DNA from: an uncultured Planctomycetota bacterium
GTDB lineage: Bacteria; Planctomycetota; Phycisphaerae; Sedimentisphaerales; Anaerobacaceae
Length of the DNA: 12,101 nt
Direction of reading: 5' to 3'
Assembly (NCBI GenBank): GCA_903927855.1
Contig: CAIYOL010000054.1
Coordinates: forward strand, 1-12,101
Of the stretch, positions 1 to 6,712 are shown in pieces. The number at the start of each line of letters is the position of its first letter. Position 1 is the stretch's first letter. The notes beneath the pieces are model-generated. The model was not told the origin of the DNA, did not search any database, and was given only the letters and a program-made list of their open reading frames with translations. A program made the translations under genes and the position numbers.

Positions 1-1
1 A

Positions 2-2593
2 GATGCAAATGTCATCCGCACAGTTAAGGTCGACGCTACTATTATCAACTCAGATTCACCCAGTCAGAACAAAACTTTTACTGCCTGGGCCTATCTTCGC
101 ACAAATGCCCAGGGTTGTTGGCAGCATGGGGATATCGGCAGTGTCGGTGCAGTCGGCAGCGCCAGTGAATCGGATGGCACCTGGACTATCAATGGCTCAG
201 GCGTTGATATCTGGGACACTTCCGATGGATTTCACTACGTCTATCAGTCTATGAGCGGCAACTGCCAAATCATTGCACGTGTGGTGAGTATGACCAATAC
301 CAACGCTTGGGCCAAGGCCGGTGTGATGATTCGCGAAACGCTGACAGGCGGTTCAAAGCACGCTATGATGGTTGTTACCCCCGGTAGCGGCACAGCTTTC
401 CAGCGCCGCACCACCACGGGCGGCATCAGTGACCATACCGCCGGTAGTGTTGTAACGGCGCCTTACTGGGTCAAGCTTGTTCGCACTGGTGATACCTTCT
501 ATGGCTACGAATCCATCAATGGTTCTGTCTGGACACTGGTCGGCAGCGCTTCTGTCACTATGGCGGCCGATGTCTATATCGGCCTGGCTGTAACCAGCCA
601 CAGCGATGGAGTCCTCTGCACCGCTGTAATTGATAGCGTCGGCTTTTCTTCGGTATCATACGAGGGTTTCACCGAGGCCAAAGCCGCTTCAGATACTACG
701 TCTATTACTATTTCAACAATAGGCACTGTGGTTACAATTGGCTCGTGGGTTAATGGTCTTACGCAAGCAGTTGTAGCTGGCTCAAATCGGGCATTGATAT
801 TCATCGCACATGTTGAGGATAATGATGGCGCTATAAATCTGTCGTCTGTAACCTATGGCGGTCAGTCTATGACCAAGGTTATCGATATAACATCCGGCGC
901 AGCCGGCAACCGGGAATACGTTGTCGCGTATAGACTCGGTGAGGCCGGCATTGCTGCTGCAACCAGCGGCACCTTCGTTGTTAACTGGGGTGCTAACCCG
1001 CCTGATAGTGTCCAATACTACAGCGTATTTCTTCAGAATGTTAGTCAAACAACTCCTATCGGAGCAACTGCCAGTAATGCATTGACTGGTGCTACGATAA
1101 CAACTTCCGCATTGGCTACCGGCGCTGGGGATATGGTTATTGATGCTGCTACCTGTGGTGGCACTGGCACTTATACTGTAAACAATAGCTTTACCCAAGC
1201 TTACGACCTTGGAGTTGCCAACTTCGATGGTACAGCAGGATACAAATCTGCAACAGGCGTTAGTGAAACGCCGTCTGTTACACACTCTACTACTACCAAT
1301 CTTCAGGCGCTTATTGGTTTCGTAGTGAAGGTAAGGGAAGAAAGCGGCATTGTGGGCGATTTACTCATCGCCGCAGTAGCCACTGATGGGGACACCTCTG
1401 GCTCTATTGCTGCACCTGTGGGCCAGGGCTGGACATTGATTGACCGTGGCGCATACAGCGGCGCGGCGACGCTCGGTGCTTGGTGGAAACTTGCAGGAAC
1501 TTCGGAATCAGCCAGCCACCAGTTCACTTGGTCGGGAAGCGAGCAGGCCTACGGCTGGATGATGCGTTTTACAGGTAATAATTCTACTAACCCAATTAAT
1601 ACATCCGCGACCGCCGGCCAAACCAGCATCACGCCGGCCAGTCCGGCGGTGGCCACAACCGTTGACAATTGCCTGATTCTTCGTCTGGGTGCATTTGATA
1701 ACGACAATATCACAGTGGATAGTCCCGGACTTACTACTCCGGTTTCACATACGCCAATCACAATGGACAGAAGTTCTAATCCTACGGTGACGTTCGTCGC
1801 GGCCGGGACAGCGGTATCCGGCACAGGGGCAGTCAGCCCTGTATGGCCAACGCACCAAGCCAATGACATTGGTATTATGGTGATTGAAACTGGTGGTGAG
1901 GGCACAACTCTTACCCCTGCTGGTTGGACGCACGTTACAGGTTCGCCTGTTATTGACGTAGCAAGTACCGCAGGCAGTAAACTGCATATACTTTGGAAGC
2001 GAGCTGCTTCAAGTTCAGAGGCGTCTGTTTCAACTGGCGACAGTGGCGACCACCAAGTAGCGCAAATCTATACTTTCAGAGGAGTTATAACAACAGGAAA
2101 CCCGTGGGACGTTGTTGCAACTGGAACAAAAACAACCGCTTCATTTACAGCCACCGCAGTTTCGGTTACCACCACAGTAGCAAATACGCTCGTTTTGCTT
2201 ATTGTCGGACGACCCAATGACGATAGCTCTACTATTCACTTCGGGGCGTTTACCAATCCCAATCTCACCAGCATTACTGAACGGGGCGAAGCAGGTACAA
2301 TTTCAGGTCATGGTGGAGGTTTTGTTCTTACAACAGGAGATAAAACAACCGCAGGTGCAACTGGCACAAGCACATCAACAAAGATATTTTCAACGACTGA
2401 TACCTATATGACCATCGCGCTCAAGCCTCCCCAAACGGCGGTCTCGGGTGGTGCAGGATACATTGGGCAGTCAAGCAGTGGTAGCAGTGGAACCTCAAAC
2501 TTTGCGCTTACCGCATCAAATGCGTCACGAATGCTCACGATTGCGATAGCCCCTGCTGATAACAACAGTTGTCAGGGAAGTATAGAACCGTAG
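2..2593 (+). CDS. Large modular beta-sandwich surface protein, possibly pilin-linked adhesin (5' partial)
   Basis: The reading frame is open to the left edge, so the true start is off the window; an internal ATG at 251 is not the start because the frame reads on sensibly upstream. The visible 863 residues are rich in Thr, Ser, Gly and Ala and poor in Cys. I see no transmembrane segment. Counting from base 2, residues about 54-217 look like a LamG/concanavalin-type sandwich (motif WAKAGVMIRETL). Residues 234-446 form a second module (motif VTYGGQSMTKVID). Residues 449-592 form a third (motifs GDLLIAAV, WWKLAG, FTWSG). Residues 593-812 form a fourth (motifs TPAGWT, ILWKRA, YTFRGV) and are followed by a tail, 814-853, that may complete the third module. 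It sits 7 bases before a prepilin gene and heads a pilus/secretion cluster, so a secreted or pilus-tip adhesin is the best inference. Its ligand is unknown, and no catalytic residues are recognised. Confidence 0.75.
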   Translation, partial: DANVIRTVKVDATIINSDSPSQNKTFTAWAYLRTNAQGCWQHGDIGSVGAVGSASESDGTWTINGSGVDIWDTSDGFHYVYQSMSGNCQIIARVVSMTNTNAWAKAGVMIRETLTGGSKHAMMVVTPGSGTAFQRRTTTGGISDHTAGSVVTAPYWVKLVRTGDTFYGYESINGSVWTLVGSASVTMAADVYIGLAVTSHSDGVLCTAVIDSVGFSSVSYEGFTEAKAASDTTSITISTIGTVVTIGSWVNGLTQAVVAGSNRALIFIAHVEDNDGAINLSSVTYGGQSMTKVIDITSGAAGNREYVVAYRLGEAGIAAATSGTFVVNWGANPPDSVQYYSVFLQNVSQTTPIGATASNALTGATITTSALATGAGDMVIDAATCGGTGTYTVNNSFTQAYDLGVANFDGTAGYKSATGVSETPSVTHSTTTNLQALIGFVVKVREESGIVGDLLIAAVATDGDTSGSIAAPVGQGWTLIDRGAYSGAATLGAWWKLAGTSESASHQFTWSGSEQAYGWMMRFTGNNSTNPINTSATAGQTSITPASPAVATTVDNCLILRLGAFDNDNITVDSPGLTTPVSHTPITMDRSSNPTVTFVAAGTAVSGTGAVSPVWPTHQANDIGIMVIETGGEGTTLTPAGWTHVTGSPVIDVASTAGSKLHILWKRAASSSEASVSTGDSGDHQVAQIYTFRGVITTGNPWDVVATGTKTTASFTATAVSVTTTVANTLVLLIVGRPNDDSSTIHFGAFTNPNLTSITERGEAGTISGHGGGFVLTTGDKTTAGATGTSTSTKIFSTTDTYMTIALKPPQTAVSGGAGYIGQSSSGSSGTSNFALTASNASRMLTIAIAPADNNSCQGSIEP

Positions 2594-2600
2594 AAAAACT

Positions 2601-3011
2601 ATGAAAATGATAATTAAAAATAATGGTTCGGCTCTTCTGATAGCGGTATTCGCTATAGCGCTTATGTCTATGCTCACTATCGGCATAGTCGAGATGCACA
2701 CCGAGGAAGTACAGCTTATGCAAAATCAGGTCAATGCCGCCGAGGCGCTCGCTGTTGCAGAAGCAGGCCTCAATGATGCCTTCGCACAGATACGTGCGTC
2801 TTCGAGTTGGACGCCGGGCGGCAGCTATGTCAACAAGTCGTTCCCCGGCTACGGCACCTACACCGTAACCTATGAGGGCTTGCTGCCGGACCCAAATATT
2901 ACTTCAGTAGGTACTACATCGCTGGGATTCAGTGCCAGGGTTAAAGCTGACATAACGATAGGGAATAGTAGTCCCTACATAATCAGAATTGATAGTCTGA
3001 GGATTAATTAA
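2601..3011 (+). CDS. Short PilX/GspK-like type IV prepilin (minor pseudopilin)
   Basis: This is a 136-residue protein with a class-III-signal-like N-terminus. A short charged leader (MKMIIKNNG) is followed by a hydrophobic stretch, SALLIAVFAIALMSMLTIGI (residues 10-29), then a helix rich in Glu, Gln and Ala (about 30-64, with AEALAVAEAGLNDA). This matches the PilX/GspK style of pilin-like proteins, in which prepilin peptidase would cut after Gly9. There is no Glu at mature position 5; mature residues 1-5 read SALLI, and GspK/PilX-like minor subunits often also lack it. The C-terminal part (about 70-136) is beta-rich and ends in VKADITIGNSSPYIIRIDSL. No clear Shine-Dalgarno motif precedes the ATG; a second ATG two codons later is equally possible. 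It is probably a minor pilin or pseudopilin working with the machinery encoded downstream, and perhaps with the large protein upstream. Confidence 0.72.
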   Translation: MKMIIKNNGSALLIAVFAIALMSMLTIGIVEMHTEEVQLMQNQVNAAEALAVAEAGLNDAFAQIRASSSWTPGGSYVNKSFPGYGTYTVTYEGLLPDPNITSVGTTSLGFSARVKADITIGNSSPYIIRIDSLRIN

Positions 3012-3013
3012 CA

Positions 3014-4609
3014 ATGAAGCTCAATATGAAAACTACACTGGAAACGCTCAAGACCGGCAGCGTATCGCCGGGATGGCTTGCGCCGCTGGAGGTACTCAGG
3101 ACCAGAACAGTTTTGGGACTGGATATCTCGGATAAGCAGATAAGTCTGGCGCTTCTTAAGAGAGGCAGAAATGGTGTCGAATTACTCGCTTCGGCCAATG
3201 CCCCTCTGCCCGATGGAACTATAAAAAATGGCTGCATTGAAAATGCCGCAGTTTTAGCTAAGACAATTAAAGACTTGAAAAAACACTGCAGGATACGGAC
3301 AGCCCGTACCTCTGTATCGTTATTTACCGAACCGTCTGTTGTGCAAATTATGGGAATACCCAAGCAGGTTCCGGGAAATATAGGGCAATTTATTCGGGAC
3401 CAGGTGAAACACATTGCTGTCTTGCAGCCCAATAACATTGCCTTGGACTTTTGTAGCGTTACCGGAGCAGGTTCTGGTGCAGGCCGTCTTCTTGTTGTTG
3501 CTGCTGATGACCGAAAGGTAGATGAGATTGTCAAAGTGTGCGGTCAGGCCGACCTTATCGTTGAGGCCATTGAGCCGCCGCTGCTTGCCTATACAAGAGC
3601 GCTTTATGCTAACAGGATTGCAGGAAAATTCGATTGCAACGTGCTTATAGCCATATTGCAGGGTAGCACCTTAACTCTGTGCGTGTTCAAAAAGCAGGCT
3701 ATGGATTTTGTCAGAACCAATAGCATCCCAGCTGAAAAAACTCAGCCGGAAGAAATCTCTCAGTGGCTCGCTGAACAGATGAACGCGGTTATTCAATTTT
3801 ATGATGTCGAGGTCCCGGATAGTTCCGGAAGGTGGGAAATCACTGTGGTTGCGGATGGTGAGCAATTACCCCGGAACGCTGAAGTGGTTCTGAGAGCCAA
3901 AGTTACCGGTGCCGGTTTACAAATAATGACCAACGAAGATATTTGCCATGCTGCTGTCGTTAATCAGTCCAGCGGACATGCTGATTGCCGGCGAACCGAT
4001 ATACCCTCGCCGGTGGCAATAGGCTTGGCTATGAAGCTCTTGGATAAAGATACGCATAATTTAAAAGTGAACCTGCTTCCCCCGGAAGTAACCCGGCTTA
4101 GGGCTGCTCAAAAAGGGGTTCTCTTAACGGCAAATGTCATAGCGGTGACGATGCTGATTATGATGTTGGCGGTTGCTGTGCCGGAAAGGAAGATTGCAAA
4201 TCTGAGTAAAAGCATCGACAACAAAAAAGTCAATCTGCTGCAAAGTGTGCGTACTCTGTTTGAAAAACGAGCATCGCTGAATAGTCAAATCGACGCCGTG
4301 AGTAATCAAATTAACCAGATAAACGCCGTCCTGGATTCTCATCGTGATACGGACTGGCCCGGCCTGCTGAATGACATTGGAAAAGCAATGCCTAAAACTG
4401 CATGTATGATCAGCCTGTCCGGCGGAGCCGGTTCCGTGGTGTTACTGAAAGGTCTGGCGACATCGAATGAAGCCGTTTATTGGTTTGTGGATAGACTCAA
4501 CAAATCCGAGCGCATAAGTTTGGCTTCCATAGCTGGGACAGAGAGAGATAGCAGGGGATTCGTCAGTTATGAAATCAACTGTACTCTGGCCTCGAAGAAA
4601 GGAAAGTAG
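3014..4609 (+). CDS. PilM-PilN fusion (GspL-like) inner-membrane assembly platform protein
   Basis: The protein has 531 residues in two recognisable parts. Residues about 31-345 are a PilM/actin-like domain, with GLDIS at 35-39, a central AADDRKVDEIVKVC segment (163-176) and a terminal PVAIGLAMKLL helix (333-343). Residues about 350-531 are PilN-like: the NLLPPE motif at 353-358 corresponds to the INLLP peptide by which PilN docks on PilM, then one transmembrane helix (about 367-389), a coiled coil (about 393-440) and a small alpha/beta domain. PilM and PilN are normally separate proteins; the joined form has the layout of GspL from type II secretion. The later nucleotide-binding signatures look eroded: IAILQGST at 212-219 replaces the usual VDIGxxxT, and ADGEQLP at 280-286 replaces the GGG-x-LP turn. 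A GAGG-containing Shine-Dalgarno lies 11 bases before the ATG. It should link the cytoplasmic motor to the periplasmic PilO-like protein encoded next. Confidence 0.86.
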   Translation: MKLNMKTTLETLKTGSVSPGWLAPLEVLRTRTVLGLDISDKQISLALLKRGRNGVELLASANAPLPDGTIKNGCIENAAVLAKTIKDLKKHCRIRTARTSVSLFTEPSVVQIMGIPKQVPGNIGQFIRDQVKHIAVLQPNNIALDFCSVTGAGSGAGRLLVVAADDRKVDEIVKVCGQADLIVEAIEPPLLAYTRALYANRIAGKFDCNVLIAILQGSTLTLCVFKKQAMDFVRTNSIPAEKTQPEEISQWLAEQMNAVIQFYDVEVPDSSGRWEITVVADGEQLPRNAEVVLRAKVTGAGLQIMTNEDICHAAVVNQSSGHADCRRTDIPSPVAIGLAMKLLDKDTHNLKVNLLPPEVTRLRAAQKGVLLTANVIAVTMLIMMLAVAVPERKIANLSKSIDNKKVNLLQSVRTLFEKRASLNSQIDAVSNQINQINAVLDSHRDTDWPGLLNDIGKAMPKTACMISLSGGAGSVVLLKGLATSNEAVYWFVDRLNKSERISLASIAGTERDSRGFVSYEINCTLASKKGK

Positions 4610-4611
4610 GA

Positions 4612-5190
4612 ATGTTAATTGATAATCTTGCTAATTTGAATCGCTCGACCAGAACAACTGTATTTTCTGCGTTGATTATAATAGTGGCAATAGCAATGTA
4701 TGACTGGATAGTCGCTCCGCACGTCACTTGTTTGTCCGCATCGCAGCAGTATGAATCAGTTGTGAATAAAGCCGTGGAGAAGAACACAGCCATCACTCGT
4801 GAGGTCGAAACTAAAACGAAAAAGCTGGATGAGTTATACCATCAGCTTGCCGAGTCTAGGAGCGCCTTCTTTACTCCTGACAGGGCTGAAGCGTTCTTCA
4901 GTGATTTGCAGACCATTGCCGAAGGAACGGGCTGCACAGTTAATGCACTTAAGCTGGTTGGCAATAAACAATCTCCTCGAGATAAACGAAAACCCGAAGA
5001 TGCCTCAGGTATTACCGCTAATAGCGCAACATTGACCGTCTCGGGCCGGTATAACAGCATCTTCGCCCTGGTGGAAAAACTGCAAAACCAGGCCAAAAAA
5101 GTTTGGCTGGATTCATTTGAGATGAAAGTCGTCGACCTCAGTTCTGGTCGGCTTGAATGTAGTATGACTATTACAATTTACACAATTTAG
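4612..5190 (+). CDS. pilO: PilO/GspM-like inner-membrane assembly protein
   Basis: This 192-residue bitopic protein has a short cytoplasmic N-terminus, one transmembrane helix (about 16-35, VFSALIIIVAIAMYDWIV), a periplasmic coiled coil (about 43-82, rich in Glu, Lys and Gln) and a C-terminal alpha/beta domain (about 88-192). The C-terminal domain has the RAEAFFSDLQTIAE helix and the LTVSGRYNSIFALVEKLQ strand-helix unit typical of PilO/GspM ferredoxin-like folds. The length fits the family. PilO pairs with PilN in the periplasm, so its place directly after the PilM-PilN fusion is the expected one. The gap is only 2 bases, and an AAAGGAAAG/AGGA purine run overlapping the end of the upstream gene supplies the ribosome binding site, suggesting translational coupling. 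By position it could equally be called GspM; sequence alone does not separate the two. Confidence 0.85.
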   Translation: MLIDNLANLNRSTRTTVFSALIIIVAIAMYDWIVAPHVTCLSASQQYESVVNKAVEKNTAITREVETKTKKLDELYHQLAESRSAFFTPDRAEAFFSDLQTIAEGTGCTVNALKLVGNKQSPRDKRKPEDASGITANSATLTVSGRYNSIFALVEKLQNQAKKVWLDSFEMKVVDLSSGRLECSMTITIYTI

Positions 5191-5207
5191 GATAAAGGGA
5201 CTGCCCT

Positions 5208-6623
5208 ATGAATAAACATCGGTATACAAAAATAATTTTCTGCGGTATTATTTTGACTGCTGTCTTCTGGTATGGTTGGACGCAGGCTCAGTCGGCAAAC
5301 CCTGCCTCGGCGGAGCAGGGCAAAGCCGGGTCTGAATCTGAACCAAACAGCACATCATCTGAGTCTGAACCAAACAGCGCGTCAGAGGCCGGCCGTGATA
5401 ATCCTTTTGCGAATTTCTTCGGTAACGAAAAATCCGCGGCACAGAAAATTTCCCAAACTTCACCGCTGGTCGATGAAAAGCCGGAATTGTTTGTTGAAAC
5501 CGTGACCCTTAAATTTCTGGATGCCGGAAATCTTAGGTCTGCAATTGCAGGTATGTCTTCTGGCAATGGCACCATTTCTGTCGATAGTAAAAATAATTCG
5601 TTGATTGTCTGCGATACGAAAGAGAATCTTGAAAAAATTCTCGATAAGATTAGAAAAGTTGACCGCAAGCCCGACCAGGTTATGATTGAGGTTGTTCTCC
5701 TTGATGTCCAGCTCAATGACGACACCGAAATCGGCGTCAACTGGGATATGCTCACCACCAAGTATAATAAAAAGATCGATAGTGGTAGTCAAATCGGCGC
5801 TTCTTTCAGACAAAACATTACCCAGGGCGCCCGCATAGGCAGTGTAGATGGAACCAATCTCCTCAATATCGGTAATGCTACGGCATTCAACAGTATCATC
5901 GGCCAAGGCTCAGACTTTGCCCTTCTCTTTGGCGATATCAGAACCGTAATTCACGTTCTGCAGGAGAAGAACAACGTTGAAATTATTGCCAGTCCCCGGG
6001 TGATGGTTGTAAGCGGCAAGGAAGCCTCTATCGAATCCGTAGAGGAAATACCATATACGGAATTGACTGAGACAAGCCAGGGTGGACAGATGACAAGTGT
6101 GCAGTTTAAGAATGTCGGCGTAACGCTTACCGTCGGAGCAACGCTGACAGAAGATAAATCCATCCTTCTCAATGTTCAGGCGGACCAAAAAGTCAAAATA
6201 GGTACGTCGACGACGGGCGTACCGGTTGTCGATGCACGAGTGGTAAAAAGCTCTCTGCTGCTCGAAGACGGCCAGGTGCTTGTCATCGGCGGCCTGCGGC
6301 GAAAAGATACGCAAAAACAAACCGAGCAGATTCCTATCCTTGGAGACATACCGATAATCGGCATGGCATTCAGAGATACGGTTGTCACTCAGAATAGTAA
6401 GGAACTGCTGATACTCCTTTCGCCTCATATTTACAAGGGCCAGTCGCCGGACGATGCACAGATGGCGAAATTCAACGAAATTAGCCAGCGGCCTCTTCTG
6501 ACAATCCCGGAGACAGCGGAGAGAAAGGCAGCGGAGGAAAAAGAAAAAGCCAGGATTACACAAGAAGCAGAAAAGGCAGAAAAAGCAAAAAAAGCAAAGG
6601 ATGCAAAAAAGCAGAAGAAGTAA
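5208..6623 (+). CDS. Secretin, PilQ/GspD family, short form with Lys/Ala/Glu tail
   Basis: The protein is 471 residues. A signal peptide is clear (basic MNKHRYTK, hydrophobic core about 9-23, likely cut near TQAQSA). A low-complexity acidic linker follows (41-64, with the nine-residue repeat SESEPNSTS/SESEPNSAS). Then comes a single N-type domain (about 94-152, TISVDSKNNSLIV) and the secretin core (about 157-408). The secretin signature is easily read: VPVVDARVVKSSL, DGQVLVIGGL (355-363), IPILGDIPIIG (375-385) and ELLILLSPHI (399-408). The core forms the outer-membrane multimeric gate for pili or secreted proteins. Family members usually carry two or more N domains, so this one is short. After the core, residues 435-471 are a charged helix of Ala, Glu and Lys, not typical of PilQ. 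AAAGGGA at 5194-5200, 7 bases before the ATG, is a good ribosome binding site. No pilotin or PilP gene is visible beside it. Confidence 0.93.
   Translation: MNKHRYTKIIFCGIILTAVFWYGWTQAQSANPASAEQGKAGSESEPNSTSSESEPNSASEAGRDNPFANFFGNEKSAAQKISQTSPLVDEKPELFVETVTLKFLDAGNLRSAIAGMSSGNGTISVDSKNNSLIVCDTKENLEKILDKIRKVDRKPDQVMIEVVLLDVQLNDDTEIGVNWDMLTTKYNKKIDSGSQIGASFRQNITQGARIGSVDGTNLLNIGNATAFNSIIGQGSDFALLFGDIRTVIHVLQEKNNVEIIASPRVMVVSGKEASIESVEEIPYTELTETSQGGQMTSVQFKNVGVTLTVGATLTEDKSILLNVQADQKVKIGTSTTGVPVVDARVVKSSLLLEDGQVLVIGGLRRKDTQKQTEQIPILGDIPIIGMAFRDTVVTQNSKELLILLSPHIYKGQSPDDAQMAKFNEISQRPLLTIPETAERKAAEEKEKARITQEAEKAEKAKKAKDAKKQKK
5331..5384 (+). repeat. Tandem 27-base coding repeat in the secretin linker
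   Basis: Two adjacent 27-base units (5331-5357 and 5358-5384) each encode a nine-residue unit, SESEPNSTS then SESEPNSAS. They lie between the signal peptide and the N domain. The unit is in frame, so gain or loss of a copy would only change linker length. The sequence looks disordered and acidic. Confidence 0.85.
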
Positions 6624-6677
6624 ATACGAAAATTAGGGACAGCTGCCATTTTCTTTATTTCCCCCGATGGGGTAAAC

Positions 6678-6706
6678 TTGTCAGATATGCTTAGTCCTGC
6701 TATACT
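6678..6706 (+). promoter_or_regulatory. Sigma70-type promoter with extended -10, predicted leaderless start
   Basis: A TTGTCA -35 box (6678-6683) is followed by a 17-base spacer and a TATACT -10 box (6701-6706), with TG at 6698-6699 giving an extended -10. Six bases (ACCCGC) separate the -10 from the ATG at 6713, the usual distance to a transcription start, so the predicted +1 is the A of the start codon. There is no purine-rich ribosome binding site upstream of that ATG. The 89-base gap that holds this promoter (6624-6712) also has a short CCCC/GGGG inverted repeat at 6661-6672 without a following T run; otherwise I see nothing in it. Confidence 0.72.
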
Positions 6707-6712
6707 ACCCGC

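Noticed and set aside
782..1285. A 167-codon minus-strand open frame with many Cys residues opposite the large surface protein.
   Set aside because: The Cys pattern comes from reverse reading of Ala/Thr/Gly codons in the real gene; there is no start context and no motif.
2..2593. The large repetitive beta protein as a phage tail fibre or prophage piece.
   Set aside because: No other phage gene is present, and it lies in tight operon spacing with pilin and secretion genes.
3004..3534. A 176-codon minus-strand open frame opposite the PilM-PilN gene.
   Set aside because: The plus-strand frame has clear family motifs throughout; the minus frame is a low-information shadow.
5910..6563. A 217-codon open frame on the minus strand opposite the secretin gene.
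   Set aside because: It is antisense to a confidently identified secretin, has an implausible composition with Cys/Arg/Phe runs, and shows no recognisable motif or ribosome binding site.
6661..6672. A CCCC-GGGG inverted repeat after the secretin gene as a possible rho-independent terminator.
   Set aside because: The stem is only four pairs and no T run follows it, so it is not enough to call a terminator.
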